Origin: Oligoflexia bacterium
GTDB lineage: Bacteria > Bdellovibrionota > Bacteriovoracia > Bacteriovoracales > Bacteriovoracaceae
Length of the DNA stretch: 58,319 nt
Reading direction: 5' to 3'
Assembly (NCBI GenBank): GCA_015231955.1
Contig: JADGAN010000035.1
Span: 1 to 58,319, forward strand
Positions within the stretch are counted from its first letter, which is position 1. Each line of letters begins with the position of its first letter. Positions 1 through 8,951 of this stretch are shown piece by piece. The position numbers and the translations under genes were made by a program. The notes beneath the pieces were generated by a model. That model saw nothing but the letters and a program-made list of their open reading frames with translations. It was not told the origin of the DNA and ran no database searches.

Positions 1-2
1 GC

Positions 3-155
3 ATTGAACACGTTTTATCATATGGATCTCGAAAGACACAAATAGAGGCCAACGCTACTTTCGCTGCGAAAGTGCCAGTTGACATCGAACTTGAACTTGC
101 AGAAGCATGTCGATTATCGCGGTTTGCATTTCGAGAAGAGAGCTGTTCTCTTTAG
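3..155 (+). CDS. C-terminal end of a truncated unknown gene
   Basis: An open frame enters from the left edge and runs about 50 codons to a TAG at 153-155. The tail begins IEHVLSYGSRKTQIEANATF and ends with FREESCSL. No start is visible because the window begins inside the gene. It could be the end of a real gene, since the frame is open to the edge and the peptide is mixed-polarity and helix-like. It is too short to recognise. A palindromic repeat begins 16 bases after the stop. Confidence 0.4.
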   Translation: MEHVLSYGSRKTQIEANATFAAKVPVDIELELAEACRLSRFAFREESCSL

Positions 156-171
156 ATCTGGGCATGGTCTA

Positions 172-259
172 GTAACTCCTTCTGCCTTCAACAGGATGCT
201 GTTAGCTTATGCAGCTGTCAATAGCTGGTAGAGGGCAGATGGTCGAAGGGTGTGTTACC
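172..259. repeat. Palindromic dispersed repeat, copy A
   Basis: This element is about 88 bp. Its arms are related as an imperfect inverted repeat (TAACTCCTTCTGCC on the left, reverse complement of GGTAACACACCC on the right). About 59 bp from 193 onward matches the second copy at 8998-9055, sharing ATGCTGTTAGCT and AGATGG..GAAGGGTGTG. Two diverged copies in 9 kb indicate a genome-wide hairpin family (MITE or REP-like). Its left arm is shorter than that of copy B. Confidence 0.6.
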
Positions 260-383
260 TCAATTTGATAAAATAAATGTTTTTTTGAATTTTCGCCATT
301 GCCATACACTGATCTCTTTGTTCAACTTACAAGGAAGGGTTTTTCATATTGAGAAAATGTGACTAAAAAAAGGAGAATCATCT

Positions 384-1547
384 ATGAGTATGAATTTCAA
401 AATATCTTTAATCGTACTGGGGATACTGTCGTTTCCTCTGTCTCTGTTTGCAAAAGACCTAGCAACAGAAAATAATAACGTAAAAAAAATGCTCTACGAT
501 AATATGGGTGAAATAAAATTCACCAAAGAGGGCGCAGCAAAGCTTACCCATTTTTCTCAAGCAAGTGTCGATTTAAGTACAAACAAAGAAAAAGATTGCA
601 ATGATATTATTGCTGAAGTAGAAGAGATGCTGCCTCTGCAATCTAGGATCTATTTTAGCCTTGCCTCCATCTACTGCTTACAACCGGCCAATGAAGAAGG
701 TCGTCATATCGCAAAACTTTTGAGAATAAGTCATATTGTCGAAAGCACTGGGAGTGAATTTTCTAGTAAAGAACTACAACTTTTCTTGAACAAATATAAA
801 AAATATACACTTTATGATCAACCACAAGCATACTACCCTGTAGATCATATAAAAAAAGTAAGGGTGATAAGTGGTGTTCACTCCTTTGAAAAGTTAAAGA
901 CTATCATTTCGAATGAATCAGTTGTTCCAGTTAAAAACCTAGAGGATTTTATTAGCGAAGGTAAACATTTTCTTCGTGATCTAAACTTAAAGGATAAAGA
1001 GATATTCATTATTCAACTGAATGCTCTCCTTGGAGAGGACGCCGCCAAACAATGGGGAGATTTTTTTAATAATCCAGCAGTTGATGTCATCTCTTTTTAT
1101 CTGAGTGAGATCAAAATTGTCGTAAACAGTGATGACCATGGAGGACAGTTAAGTTATGTGGCCAAACAACTGCTAAATGAAAGTAGTTTTGTTGATACTC
1201 GCTGGGATGAGTTTATCGATACCAACGCTAGCTTAGCAATTCCTGATCTAGAAAATTACGTTGTAGAGAAAGTTTGTGTGACCATCGACACTCAAGGCAC
1301 AGATCACTCCTTCTATAAAAATCTAGCACGTCCACTAGATGATCTTTATGCTGATTTTGAAGTCTATCACAATAAAGTTTCCTGCTTTGATTTTGCAAAA
1401 ACCTATTATATGCAACACTACTTAGTGACCCGAGGAAGTGCAATCTGGTATGGGACAACTTGCCGCTATTTACCTTACAAGCGTCATGAAGGAAAAACTC
1501 TTTACTACATTGGTGAGCACGGACAATATAAGTGCCCTGTAAGATAG
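384..1547 (+). CDS. Exported protein of unknown function, 387 aa
   Basis: The first 23 residues form a signal peptide (hydrophobic run ISLIVLGILSFPLSLFA before KDL). The mature part is hydrophilic and has a few scattered cysteines (for example in YCLQP, EKVCVTI, SCFDF, TTCRYLP and the final KCPVR), which could form disulfides in the periplasm. I recognise no family motif. The start is fixed by GGAG eight bases before the ATG; an in-frame ATG two codons later is possible. It is convergent with the DUF2608-like gene, with the two stops only 3 bases apart. Confidence 0.8.
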   Translation: MSMNFKISLIVLGILSFPLSLFAKDLATENNNVKKMLYDNMGEIKFTKEGAAKLTHFSQASVDLSTNKEKDCNDIIAEVEEMLPLQSRIYFSLASIYCLQPANEEGRHIAKLLRISHIVESTGSEFSSKELQLFLNKYKKYTLYDQPQAYYPVDHIKKVRVISGVHSFEKLKTIISNESVVPVKNLEDFISEGKHFLRDLNLKDKEIFIIQLNALLGEDAAKQWGDFFNNPAVDVISFYLSEIKIVVNSDDHGGQLSYVAKQLLNESSFVDTRWDEFIDTNASLAIPDLENYVVEKVCVTIDTQGTDHSFYKNLARPLDDLYADFEVYHNKVSCFDFAKTYYMQHYLVTRGSAIWYGTTCRYLPYKRHEGKTLYYIGEHGQYKCPVR

Positions 1548-1550
1548 CCT

Positions 1551-2396
1551 TTACTGTAATGCTGCTGTAGGCAGATGGTAGCTATGAAGTTGTATGGAAG
1601 GAGCGTTGACAAAGGTGTGGTTCATATTTTTGATGTGGCCACCGTTATCGTCTGCATAGAAAATACAGGTAAAATGGTGATCCAATTTTTGCAATTGGAG
1701 AAAGCGTTCAAGCACAGCACCCTTTGCTTGATCAGAGGCAAGGATGACTCCTGCAGAATACAAAATGAGCTGAGAGAGTGAGCTTTCATCTGTATAATCG
1801 ATATCTTCATTGGGATCCAGTAAGAAAAAATCTAAATCCTTGGCAAAAATGGTTGCACCTTGCTCGGGTTGAATACCTACCTGCCGTAAATCTGAATACG
1901 CAAATTTATATTGAGTTGCGAGCAGCTTGGACACGCGTGTTTGCAGCGAGTTTATAAAAGTTGCCTTGCTCATTAGCTCTGCGCTCATTTGTTGCTCGTA
2001 TTGAAAATAGCGTTTTGCTAACTCTTTTAACTCGAGAGCATCTTCAGGGACAATGACCGGTCTTGCGGTCAAAGCAAGCGTAGATATACCTTCATTTTGC
2101 AACGCTTGTATGACTTCGTCACTGTAGCGAATACCATGAACTACTTGGGTTTGGGGGTTCACAGACAAAACTGTCTCATCAATATCATAAACAAAAAGGG
2201 TATTGTTAGCATTGCACTCATTTGCTGCAATTTTCTCTTCAATTTCATAAAGCATCTCAACAAGCGCTGTTACCGAGTTTTTTGAGTCGACTTCTGTGCT
2301 ATGAACAGAGCATTTTTGAACAGTGGTTGTTTGTGAAAGTGCAATATTGGTAGTAAAGATAAGGGTCATGAGAGCAATTATTGTTTTGTTTTTCAT
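1551..2396 (-). CDS. DUF2608-like HAD-fold exported protein
   Basis: This is a 281-residue exported protein with a signal peptide (MKNKTIIALMTLIFTTNIALS). It carries the haloacid dehalogenase-type motifs: VYDIDETVL (nucleophile and acid/base Asp), LALTARP (motif II Thr) and FYADDNGGHI (metal-binding acids). This arrangement matches the DUF2608 family known from Legionella and Coxiella, predicted periplasmic phosphatases with no firmly known substrate. The ATG at 2396 was chosen because AGAGG lies 7 bases before it and the signal peptide then begins at residue 1; an upstream in-frame ATG at 2423 has no signal-like start. Phosphatase activity is inferred from the intact motifs. Confidence 0.8.
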   Translation of the reverse strand: MKNKTIIALMTLIFTTNIALSQTTTVQKCSVHSTEVDSKNSVTALVEMLYEIEEKIAANECNANNTLFVYDIDETVLSVNPQTQVVHGIRYSDEVIQALQNEGISTLALTARPVIVPEDALELKELAKRYFQYEQQMSAELMSKATFINSLQTRVSKLLATQYKFAYSDLRQVGIQPEQGATIFAKDLDFFLLDPNEDIDYTDESSLSQLILYSAGVILASDQAKGAVLERFLQLQKLDHHFTCIFYADDNGGHIKNMNHTFVNAPSIQLHSYHLPTAALQ

Positions 2397-2642
2397 TGGT
2401 TGGCCTCTTTCATTGTTTTGCATTTTCTCGGTATGGATTACATCTTCAAGAAACGTATAGAGTTATGATACCATTTGTTTTATATTTTTTTTTACTAAAA
2501 TTAAGATTTTGGGAAATCAAGAACTTACTCTCTTTTGCTACTTCTAAATAAAAAAACAGTGACAATAAAAAGTGGCAAAAATCGCACCTCCTCAAATAGG
2601 AAAGCTGCAGTTCTAAACGCGTTTGCTGTATATATTTTTTAG

Positions 2643-3722
2643 TTATTGCACAAATTTTTTCTGCTTTTTGATTGAGTTCATACGATGTTGAAGTGATTGA
2701 ACCATAAATCTATCAAGCGGAGAGTATTGAGAGGTGGTTGCGCTTGAAGATAATCCCAAATGGTGTCGAAGTGCCGAGAGAATTTTTTTTGCAAGCGAAG
2801 GTGCTGGTGGCATCAGCTTTGCTAATACTGAAATATTTATGTCTATAGCATCAAGCAGTGCGGAGGTATCTGCTGCAGTTGAACTCCTACATAAAGCTTG
2901 TGTTCCGATAGTACACTCTAGATGATCAAGGTTTGTACACGCCATTTGTACTTCTGGACTAAGTGTCTGTGGTTGTTTTTGCAGATAATTTTCAAGTCCT
3001 TCACATCGAAACCGATCAACGTATTCGGAACAAGATGTTTTTGTGACTTTTCCACTAAAGCAATCTTTATCGACTTGATACAAGGACAAAACGTTATCCA
3101 AAGATTCTAGGACATAACTTTGGCGTTTAGAGTAACCATTTTTTGTATAAACCAGATCATCGGAGATATAAGTAAAAGAGTGCACCTCTTTGGATCCCCT
3201 CTCTTTATATTGGGATCTGATCTCGAGAATATCTCCTGGTTGTAGCTTTTCTTTTAAGGAGAGGCGTTTACAGAGAGGAGAATTCAACCAAAACGAAACC
3301 TCTTCTGCTGTCATATAACGTTTTGATGGAACAATTTTTCCAGCGGCCATAGCAGCATTGTGACAGTTGGGGCCATCACATGCGGGAGTAGACCCAAGAT
3401 GATCAATAACTCCTTCAGGAAAGCTGTGAGATAATCTAAGATGACACTCATCCTGCCTCTCGCAATAACACTGAAATTGATCCGAAGAAGGGGCCTTTTC
3501 AATTAGCATTCTCCACTTATTAATGGCCTTGAAATGCCTCTCTAATTTTTCACAACTGGAATCATAAAGAACAATCGAATTATTAAAATTATCTTTAATA
3601 AAAAAAAAGGAAGATATTTTCTCAGGCCCTGCGTAGGCACTAAGTAGAATGGCCATATTAAGAAAAGTAAACAACCCGGCCACCACCACCAGTATTGCTG
3701 TCATTATAGTTACTTTATTCAT
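2643..3722 (-). CDS. Membrane-anchored cysteine-rich protein, unknown
   Basis: This 359-residue protein has one N-terminal hydrophobic segment (residues about 5-27, VTIMTAILVVVAGLFTFLNM), which acts as a membrane anchor or uncleaved signal. The rest is extracytoplasmic and rich in cysteine, including FQCYCERQDECHLR, TPACDGPNCHNAAM, CFSGKVTKTSCSEY and LECTIGTQALCRS. This suggests several disulfides. DGPNCHNAAMAAG resembles the start of a cysteine-type hydrolase helix (NC-x-A pattern), followed later by EVHSFTYISDD, so an NlpC/P60-like or other papain-fold amidase is possible but unproven. GGAGG lies 9 bases before the ATG at 3722. Confidence 0.75.
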   Translation of the reverse strand: MNKVTIMTAILVVVAGLFTFLNMAILLSAYAGPEKISSFFFIKDNFNNSIVLYDSSCEKLERHFKAINKWRMLIEKAPSSDQFQCYCERQDECHLRLSHSFPEGVIDHLGSTPACDGPNCHNAAMAAGKIVPSKRYMTAEEVSFWLNSPLCKRLSLKEKLQPGDILEIRSQYKERGSKEVHSFTYISDDLVYTKNGYSKRQSYVLESLDNVLSLYQVDKDCFSGKVTKTSCSEYVDRFRCEGLENYLQKQPQTLSPEVQMACTNLDHLECTIGTQALCRSSTAADTSALLDAIDINISVLAKLMPPAPSLAKKILSALRHHLGLSSSATTSQYSPLDRFMVQSLQHRMNSIKKQKKFVQ

Positions 3723-3920
3723 AAACAAAATCCTCCGAGTTGCCCTAGTCTATCTCCTTTTTTTAAAAGCATAATTTTTATTTATATGAATTTTCAAAAG
3801 CTATGCAATTTCAGAAGGATACTAATGAATTGCTAGGGTCTGGGAAAGATAGTGAGCAACGGATCGAGGTTAAAGTGCCAATTTTTTATTTCACTTCAAA
3901 GGAAAAATGAAAAAAATTAG

Positions 3921-4652
3921 TCACCATCGTCCAACTTCAAGATCTTCGAGCCAATCCAAAAATTCGGTAACACCATTTTCAATGAAAAGTGCTCCATGCT
4001 GCGGGCAAATCATTACGGGATTTAATTTTCGCACTCGTTTGATCCATCTATGCTTGGCAGCATTAGAAGTCATCACTCTTTTATGAAAAGGTTCAATGAG
4101 TTTAAAGTGCGCAGTGAAATCTTTCACATAGAGTGGATAATCATGAGGCATAAAACCACCTCCTAGATCACCAGAGAAGAGAATTTTTGCCTCAACATCA
4201 AAAAGTGAAAAATTTCCCGCTGAATGTAAGTAGTGAGCAGGAATGATCTCAAATGGCCTATCGCCAATTTCTATTCTCATACCAGCATCAGGAAGCAATT
4301 TGGCATTTTTCAAATATTGAGTTCCATAATGTGACATGAGTCCTTCCCAAAGCCACGAATAATAAACTGTTGCCTTGGGACATAAAGAGAGCCAAAGCGG
4401 CAGAGAAGAGATGATATCAGGATCTTGATGGCTGCAAAAAATGGCACAAATGCGATTCACATCTACAAGATTAGAAACACTAGTCATGACCATAGGAAAA
4501 ATTTCTGCACCACCGGGATCGGTTAATAAAATATCGTTTCCCACTGTAATCATAAATTGATTAGTATCAATCAACCTAGCATCTCGATTTGGATCTCTTC
4601 CAAAAAAATACCACTGATGTCCACCATTTTTATAAATAATCTCTGTCTTCAT
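3921..4652 (-). CDS. ODP-type di-iron metallo-beta-lactamase-fold sensor protein 1
   Basis: This 243-residue soluble protein has the metallo-beta-lactamase fold with flavodiiron-like metal ligands. Counted from the TTG at 4661, they are SHQDPD (H78, D80, D82), HYLHSAGN (H143/H146), SGDLGG (D165) and CPQHG (H222). No flavodoxin domain follows, as in the oxygen-binding di-iron protein ODP, which in Treponema denticola senses oxygen and iron for chemotaxis with a cytoplasmic receptor. It is the last gene of the chemotaxis operon, 18 bases after cheV, and a paralogue lies at 8198-8929. ATG 4652 was chosen because AGGAG lies 9 bases upstream. Binding of a di-iron centre is inferred from the ligands. 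Confidence 0.85.
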   Translation of the reverse strand: MKTEIIYKNGGHQWYFFGRDPNRDARLIDTNQFMITVGNDILLTDPGGAEIFPMVMTSVSNLVDVNRICAIFCSHQDPDIISSLPLWLSLCPKATVYYSWLWEGLMSHYGTQYLKNAKLLPDAGMRIEIGDRPFEIIPAHYLHSAGNFSLFDVEAKILFSGDLGGGFMPHDYPLYVKDFTAHFKLIEPFHKRVMTSNAAKHRWIKRVRKLNPVMICPQHGALFIENGVTEFLDWLEDLEVGRW

Positions 4653-4670
4653 TGTTTGCAACTCCTCTTT

Positions 4671-5576
4671 TTAAGCAGCAAAGGCCAGCTTTACATTAGC
4701 AAAGATAGAATCCTCATCGAACTTCACAATACAAATCCCTAACTGCTCTTTTTCAATGTCATCTTTTAATGTAGGATTGGATAAACTGGTATTAAAGACG
4801 ATGGGTATATGCTTTGCCTGATCCATTTTTTTTACTCTTCTTGCAAAACCAATCCCATTTAAAACCGGCATTTCAATATCTGCAAAAATAAGATCAAATT
4901 TAAAATCGTGCTTTTTTAACATCTCCATTCCAATCTGCCCATCCGCGGCCATGACGACATCAAAACCCATTTTCTTAAATAATGTCTCCGTTTTTTTCTG
5001 GAAATAACGTGAATCTTCCAAAATCAGCACTCGTTTATTTTCATAGATATTACTGTCATCGAGAACACTTTTAGAGCCTAAATCAATTTTCAGAGAACTT
5101 AAAATAAATTCAATATCCAACAAATTAATAATGTGATTGTTTTTTTGAATAATCCCATTAAAAAAATGTTTTTGCGTTTGCCCTAAGGCCTCTGGTTGCG
5201 GTTGTACTTCACTGTTATTATAGGTATTCACAGTTCTAGTTTTAGAGACGATAATGCCAATTAACAAATGCTGGAAATCGCAAATAATGATCCGGTCATT
5301 AATATTTGCTTCTGTGATATTTCCCGTATTGGTAAAAAACTTCAATAAATTCAAAACCGGAATTGGTGTTCCCCTTAAATTATAAAGCCCGGTAAAAGGC
5401 TCGAATACATCGGGAATCACTTCCAATTCCTGGAATTCCACCACCTCTTTGATTTTTTGAATATTCAACGCCAAGGAATAATTCTTTCCATTTTTATCTT
5501 TTACTTCAAACTCTAAAAGTTTGATCTCATTACCTTCAATAAACAGCTCATTGATCTTATCTTTGTTTTTGCTCAT
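4671..5576 (-). CDS. cheV: CheV coupling protein with receiver domain
   Basis: This 301-residue protein joins an N-terminal CheW-like domain (about 16-160, with LYNLRGTPIPVLNL typical of the coupling fold) to a C-terminal receiver (about 181-300). Receiver residues are present: E187/D188 (LILEDS), phosphoacceptor D233 (FADIEMP), T263/S264 and K285. CheV couples receptors to CheA and adjusts the array when phosphorylated. Its ATG overlaps the stop of cheW as ATGA, indicating translational coupling. It carries the only receiver domain in this operon, so it may be the main CheA target encoded here, with CheY supplied from elsewhere. Confidence 0.92.
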   Translation of the reverse strand: MSKNKDKINELFIEGNEIKLLEFEVKDKNGKNYSLALNIQKIKEVVEFQELEVIPDVFEPFTGLYNLRGTPIPVLNLLKFFTNTGNITEANINDRIIICDFQHLLIGIIVSKTRTVNTYNNSEVQPQPEALGQTQKHFFNGIIQKNNHIINLLDIEFILSSLKIDLGSKSVLDDSNIYENKRVLILEDSRYFQKKTETLFKKMGFDVVMAADGQIGMEMLKKHDFKFDLIFADIEMPVLNGIGFARRVKKMDQAKHIPIVFNTSLSNPTLKDDIEKEQLGICIVKFDEDSIFANVKLAFAA

Positions 5577-6037
5577 TTCAATCTCTCTTCTGCAGTCATC
5601 TGATCCTGACCACTAAAATACTTAAATGGAGTATTTTCAAAAGTGATAACATCGCCATTATGACAGTTCTGACTATTGTAAGTCTCTTCAGAAATAAAAA
5701 CTCGTTTCACATTGCTGCCAACAATTCCAAATAACAAATTCGCTATAGGTTCAAAGATAATGATTCTTTTTTTATAGTCTTCCCTTGTGAAATCATCATT
5801 ATAGATAGGAATAATATTACCACGAAGGTTAATAATTCCTCGATGACAATTGCTATCCAGCGGATAGGGCGTAATAGACCTGTATTCCAAAATCTCTTTA
5901 ACTGATTGGATAGGCGTAATGCACGGACTATCATTTAAATAAAACTTGATAAATGCCGTGTCTTGTTGCCCATCTCCACTCTTTTCAAGCTCTCTACTCT
6001 CTTGTTGTTTTTTGAAAACTTCCTCAAGCTGCTTCAT
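5573..6037 (-). CDS. cheW: CheW coupling protein
   Basis: This is a 154-residue CheW-domain protein. After a short charged N-terminus the core includes FIKFYLNDSPCITPIQSVKE, RGIINLRGNIIPIYN and FGIVGSNVKRVF, the usual beta-barrel pattern of CheW with the conserved NLRG-x-I-x-P motif. It bridges receptors and the P5 domain of CheA in the cytoplasmic array. The start overlaps the end of cheA by 14 bases and the stop overlaps cheV by 4, so the three are tightly coupled. Confidence 0.92.
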   Translation of the reverse strand: MKQLEEVFKKQQESRELEKSGDGQQDTAFIKFYLNDSPCITPIQSVKEILEYRSITPYPLDSNCHRGIINLRGNIIPIYNDDFTREDYKKRIIIFEPIANLLFGIVGSNVKRVFISEETYNSQNCHNGDVITFENTPFKYFSGQDQMTAEERLK

Positions 6038-7868
6038 GGTAAACTCCTACCTCTTGCACCTTTTTTCCTAATACAAATTCACATAATTTAGTTAGCGAAA
6101 TAATAAAAATAGGTTCTCCTGTTGCCAAAATAGATACTCCTAATACGAAGGGAATTTTAGGAGCATTAGAGGGGATTGGTTTAATCACCAAACTATAGTA
6201 TTCTTCAATGCAATCAACCAGCAGTGCAATTTCCTGTCCGTTGTGTTCAATCAAGCAGATGGCCCCATCATCTTTTTTCACCAGTGATTTTCTATCTATA
6301 CTCTGAATGAAAATATCGTTTTTCAAATCGATGCACTTAATATAGTTATTTCTTTGCATGTAATAAAGATCATCGCCATTGCGATTTAAATCAGAATAAT
6401 TAATAATCTTAGTCTCGATAATAGGATTAGTTGTTGATGCGAATACCTGTCCATTAACTCTCATCACTAGCGCAGAAACTACCGACATACTTAACGGCAG
6501 GGTTAAAGTAAAGACTGATCCAGATCCAACGTTGGTATCAACTTTAATCGTTCCTCCCATTTTTTGAATAGAGGTTCTAACAGCATCCATGCCCACACCT
6601 CTTCCTGAAATCTCGGAGACCTCTGTAGCTGTAGAAAATCCTGCAAGAAAAATAATATCAATGGCCTCTTTTTCTGTTTGAATTCGAGATACATCCAATC
6701 CCTTCTCTTTGGCCTTTTTTAATAATTTCTGAGGATCAATTCCCTGCCCATCATCCTTGATCTCAATAATCACCTCATTTCCAATGATTTTTGCAGAAAG
6801 ATAAATATTCCCTTCAAGTGGCTTGTTTTTACTTGCCCGTTCCTCACCTTCCTCAATACCATGATCGCAAGCATTTCTTAGAAGATGAATCAGTGGTTCG
6901 TACAAAATATCAATAATCTTTTTATCAAGCTCAATCTCTTCACCTATTAAATGCAATTTAATGGGTTTTTTATAGCGATCAGAGTAATCTCGCAAAGTTT
7001 GAGACAATCTTTGATAAATACTTTTAAGCGATGCCATTCTCATACGCATCGTTTTCGATTCTAATTCCGTTATATTGGTTTCCAGCGATGAATCTAAAAA
7101 TTCCCAAGAACGCACAAACTCAGGATGTTGATTCAGCCAGGTACTATTTTGTCCAAAAAGATAGGCCAGTTGATTACGAATAAGGAAAATTTCCCAGATA
7201 TTATCCAAAGCTTGGTTTACACGCTCAACAGGGACTCTAATCACCTCAGTAAGGGCCTGCACTGCAGTTGCTCCATTGCCATTGCCATTGCCACTGCCAC
7301 TAGCTGTACTGCTTTCTTTATCATTTTTCCAGTTTTTTATGGATACAATATTATTCTCTTCTTGAGTTACGGCTTCCTCTTCAATTATAGTTTTCTCAAC
7401 TATTTTCTCCACTGGTTCTGATATAGCAGCAAGCTTTGGCGCCAAAGGAAGATCATCAATACTCCCTTTATCGCCATTTGCAAGTAACTCAGACATTTTA
7501 TCGACCACACGAAGAATATAAGTAACCTGCTCTTGGATAATCTCATTGGCATAGGGCTTAAGCGTTCCCATATAGCTCTCTAAATCATGAGAGACTTTAT
7601 TTAACTGAGTCATCCCAAACATGATACAAGAGCCTTTAATCGTATGCACTCCTCGAGCAATAGAGTTCAATGCTTCAACCTTATCACTACTCTCTAAATA
7701 TTTCCCCAACATCTCATAAATATTCTGGAGAATATCTTGTGCTTCTTCATAGAAATCTTTAATGAATTCATTATCCATATCCTGCTCCATCGAATGGGAA
7801 TTATCCACAACACTACTCTCACGCAAAATCATATTCGCAAAATGCTTCAAGCGTTTTTGTCGCGACAT
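6024..7868 (-). CDS. cheA: CheA chemotaxis histidine kinase lacking a P2 domain
   Basis: This 614-residue kinase has the following order. P1 HPt domain spans about 33-135, with phosphoacceptor H75 in RGVHTIKGSC. A low-complexity linker follows (136-205), containing GSGNGNGNGA encoded by a 6-bp DNA repeat. P3 dimerisation helices span about 206-300. The P4 ATPase has N332 (LRNACDHG), the G1 box DDGQG (372-376) and the G2 box GRGVGMDAV. P5 is a CheW-like domain from about 463 to the end. No P2 (CheY/CheB-docking) domain is visible. The ATG directly follows the stop of the mini-receptor gene and AGAGGA lies just before it. Confidence 0.95.
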   Translation of the reverse strand: MSRQKRLKHFANMILRESSVVDNSHSMEQDMDNEFIKDFYEEAQDILQNIYEMLGKYLESSDKVEALNSIARGVHTIKGSCIMFGMTQLNKVSHDLESYMGTLKPYANEIIQEQVTYILRVVDKMSELLANGDKGSIDDLPLAPKLAAISEPVEKIVEKTIIEEEAVTQEENNIVSIKNWKNDKESSTASGSGNGNGNGATAVQALTEVIRVPVERVNQALDNIWEIFLIRNQLAYLFGQNSTWLNQHPEFVRSWEFLDSSLETNITELESKTMRMRMASLKSIYQRLSQTLRDYSDRYKKPIKLHLIGEEIELDKKIIDILYEPLIHLLRNACDHGIEEGEERASKNKPLEGNIYLSAKIIGNEVIIEIKDDGQGIDPQKLLKKAKEKGLDVSRIQTEKEAIDIIFLAGFSTATEVSEISGRGVGMDAVRTSIQKMGGTIKVDTNVGSGSVFTLTLPLSMSVVSALVMRVNGQVFASTTNPIIETKIINYSDLNRNGDDLYYMQRNNYIKCIDLKNDIFIQSIDRKSLVKKDDGAICLIEHNGQEIALLVDCIEEYYSLVIKPIPSNAPKIPFVLGVSILATGEPIFIISLTKLCEFVLGKKVQEVGVYHEAA

Positions 7869-8174
7869 CTATCCTCTGATTTTATTACTAAGATGCTCTA
7901 CTTCCTGTTTCATTTTCATAATAATCGCTTCAATTTCTGAAATAGAACCTTGAGTTTTCTCAGAAAGTCGGCTCACTTCATGTGCAACGATGGCAAACCC
8001 TTTGCCATAAGTTCCTGCACGCGCGGCCTCGATAGAGGCATTGAGCGCCAACAAATCTGTTTTTGAAGAAATATCACTAATCACTTTCAACAATGAAGTA
8101 GCATTATCCGTAATCTCAATTAATCTTTTTAAATTTTCATCAACATCATCACTTTTTATTTTTCGCTCTTCCAT
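7869..8174 (-). CDS. 101-aa minimal chemoreceptor (signalling tip only)
   Basis: The whole protein is a methyl-accepting-chemotaxis hairpin tip with short helical arms. Residues about 37-75 contain [20 protein letters not shown] and [14 protein letters not shown], the highly conserved CheA/CheW-binding region. It has no transmembrane segment, no HAMP and no sensor domain. GGAGAG 6 bases before the ATG and the close fit between ODP2 (24 bases upstream) and cheA (directly downstream) argue that this is a real complete gene and not a fragment. Cytoplasmic receptors without sensor domains are known partners of ODP proteins. Signal input probably comes from the neighbouring di-iron proteins. The length is far below the usual receptor size. 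Confidence 0.88.
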   Translation of the reverse strand: MEERKIKSDDVDENLKRLIEITDNATSLLKVISDISSKTDLLALNASIEAARAGTYGKGFAIVAHEVSRLSEKTQGSISEIEAIIMKMKQEVEHLSNKIRG

Positions 8175-8197
8175 CTTTTCTCTCCTTGTGTTTATTT

Positions 8198-8929
8198 TTA
8201 ATAAATTCCAACTTCAAGTATTTCCAACCAATCTAAAAACATCGCAACTTTGTCGTCTTTAAAAATCCCTCCATGCTGAGGACAAATCATTTTAGGATTC
8301 AATCGTTTCACCATTTTTACCCATCTCGCCAAGGCTTCGTTAGAAGGCATAATTCGCTGATGAAAAGGGGCCATTATTTTACTATGGGACTCAAAATCAT
8401 CAACATACAAAGGATAATCAGTGGGCATAAATCCTCCTCCTAAATCTCCAGAAAAAAGGATATTTGCCTGCTTATCATGCAAAGAAAAATTACCAGAATC
8501 ATGTAAAAAATGTGCTGGCAATAAAGTAAGCGCCTTGCCACCAATTAAAATATCAATTCCTTTATCTGGAACATGAATGATGTTATCTATAAAATCGGTC
8601 TCATAGTGAGATACAAAAGATGTCCAAACGTACGACATATAGATTTTAGCGTTTGGGCAGATAGAGAGCCACAAAGAGATCGCTGAGATAATATCAGGAT
8701 CTTGATGGGTACAAAAAATTGCTTTTACCTGTTCTAAATGAATCTCATTGCAAACATTTTTCATTACTAATGGAAAAATCTCTGCCCCTCCAGGATCAGT
8801 TATTAACGATTCCCCATTAATAGTAATTAAATATTGATTAGTGTCAAACAACTTATTTGCCTTCTGTGGATCTCTACCAATAAAAGTCCATCGGTGATCC
8901 TTTTCTTCAAAGATAACTTCTGTTCTCAA
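8198..8929 (-). CDS. ODP-type di-iron metallo-beta-lactamase-fold sensor protein 2
   Basis: This 243-residue paralogue of the protein at 3921-4652 has the same length and the same ligands: [24 protein letters not shown] and CPQHGG. It shares long stretches such as [14 protein letters not shown] and MPTDYPLYV. Start choice: TTG at 8929 has AAGGAGAG 6 bases before it and aligns with the start of ODP1. The longer frame from an ATG at 8986 would begin inside the palindromic element and add residues absent from the paralogue. It lies immediately before the minimal receptor and is predicted to pass oxygen or iron status to it. The two copies could have different ligands or affinities. Confidence 0.85.
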   Translation of the reverse strand: MRTEVIFEEKDHRWTFIGRDPQKANKLFDTNQYLITINGESLITDPGGAEIFPLVMKNVCNEIHLEQVKAIFCTHQDPDIISAISLWLSICPNAKIYMSYVWTSFVSHYETDFIDNIIHVPDKGIDILIGGKALTLLPAHFLHDSGNFSLHDKQANILFSGDLGGGFMPTDYPLYVDDFESHSKIMAPFHQRIMPSNEALARWVKMVKRLNPKMICPQHGGIFKDDKVAMFLDWLEILEVGIY

Positions 8930-8951
8930 CGCTCTCTCCTTGAAATCCTTA

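Noticed and set aside
1228-1458. 76-codon minus-strand frame inside the unknown exported protein gene
   Set aside because: It has no ribosome site and lies inside a frame with a clear signal peptide and SD.
7262-7310. Repeated TTGCCA hexamers
   Set aside because: They are explained as codons of the Gly/Asn/Ser linker in CheA; no separate function is suggested.
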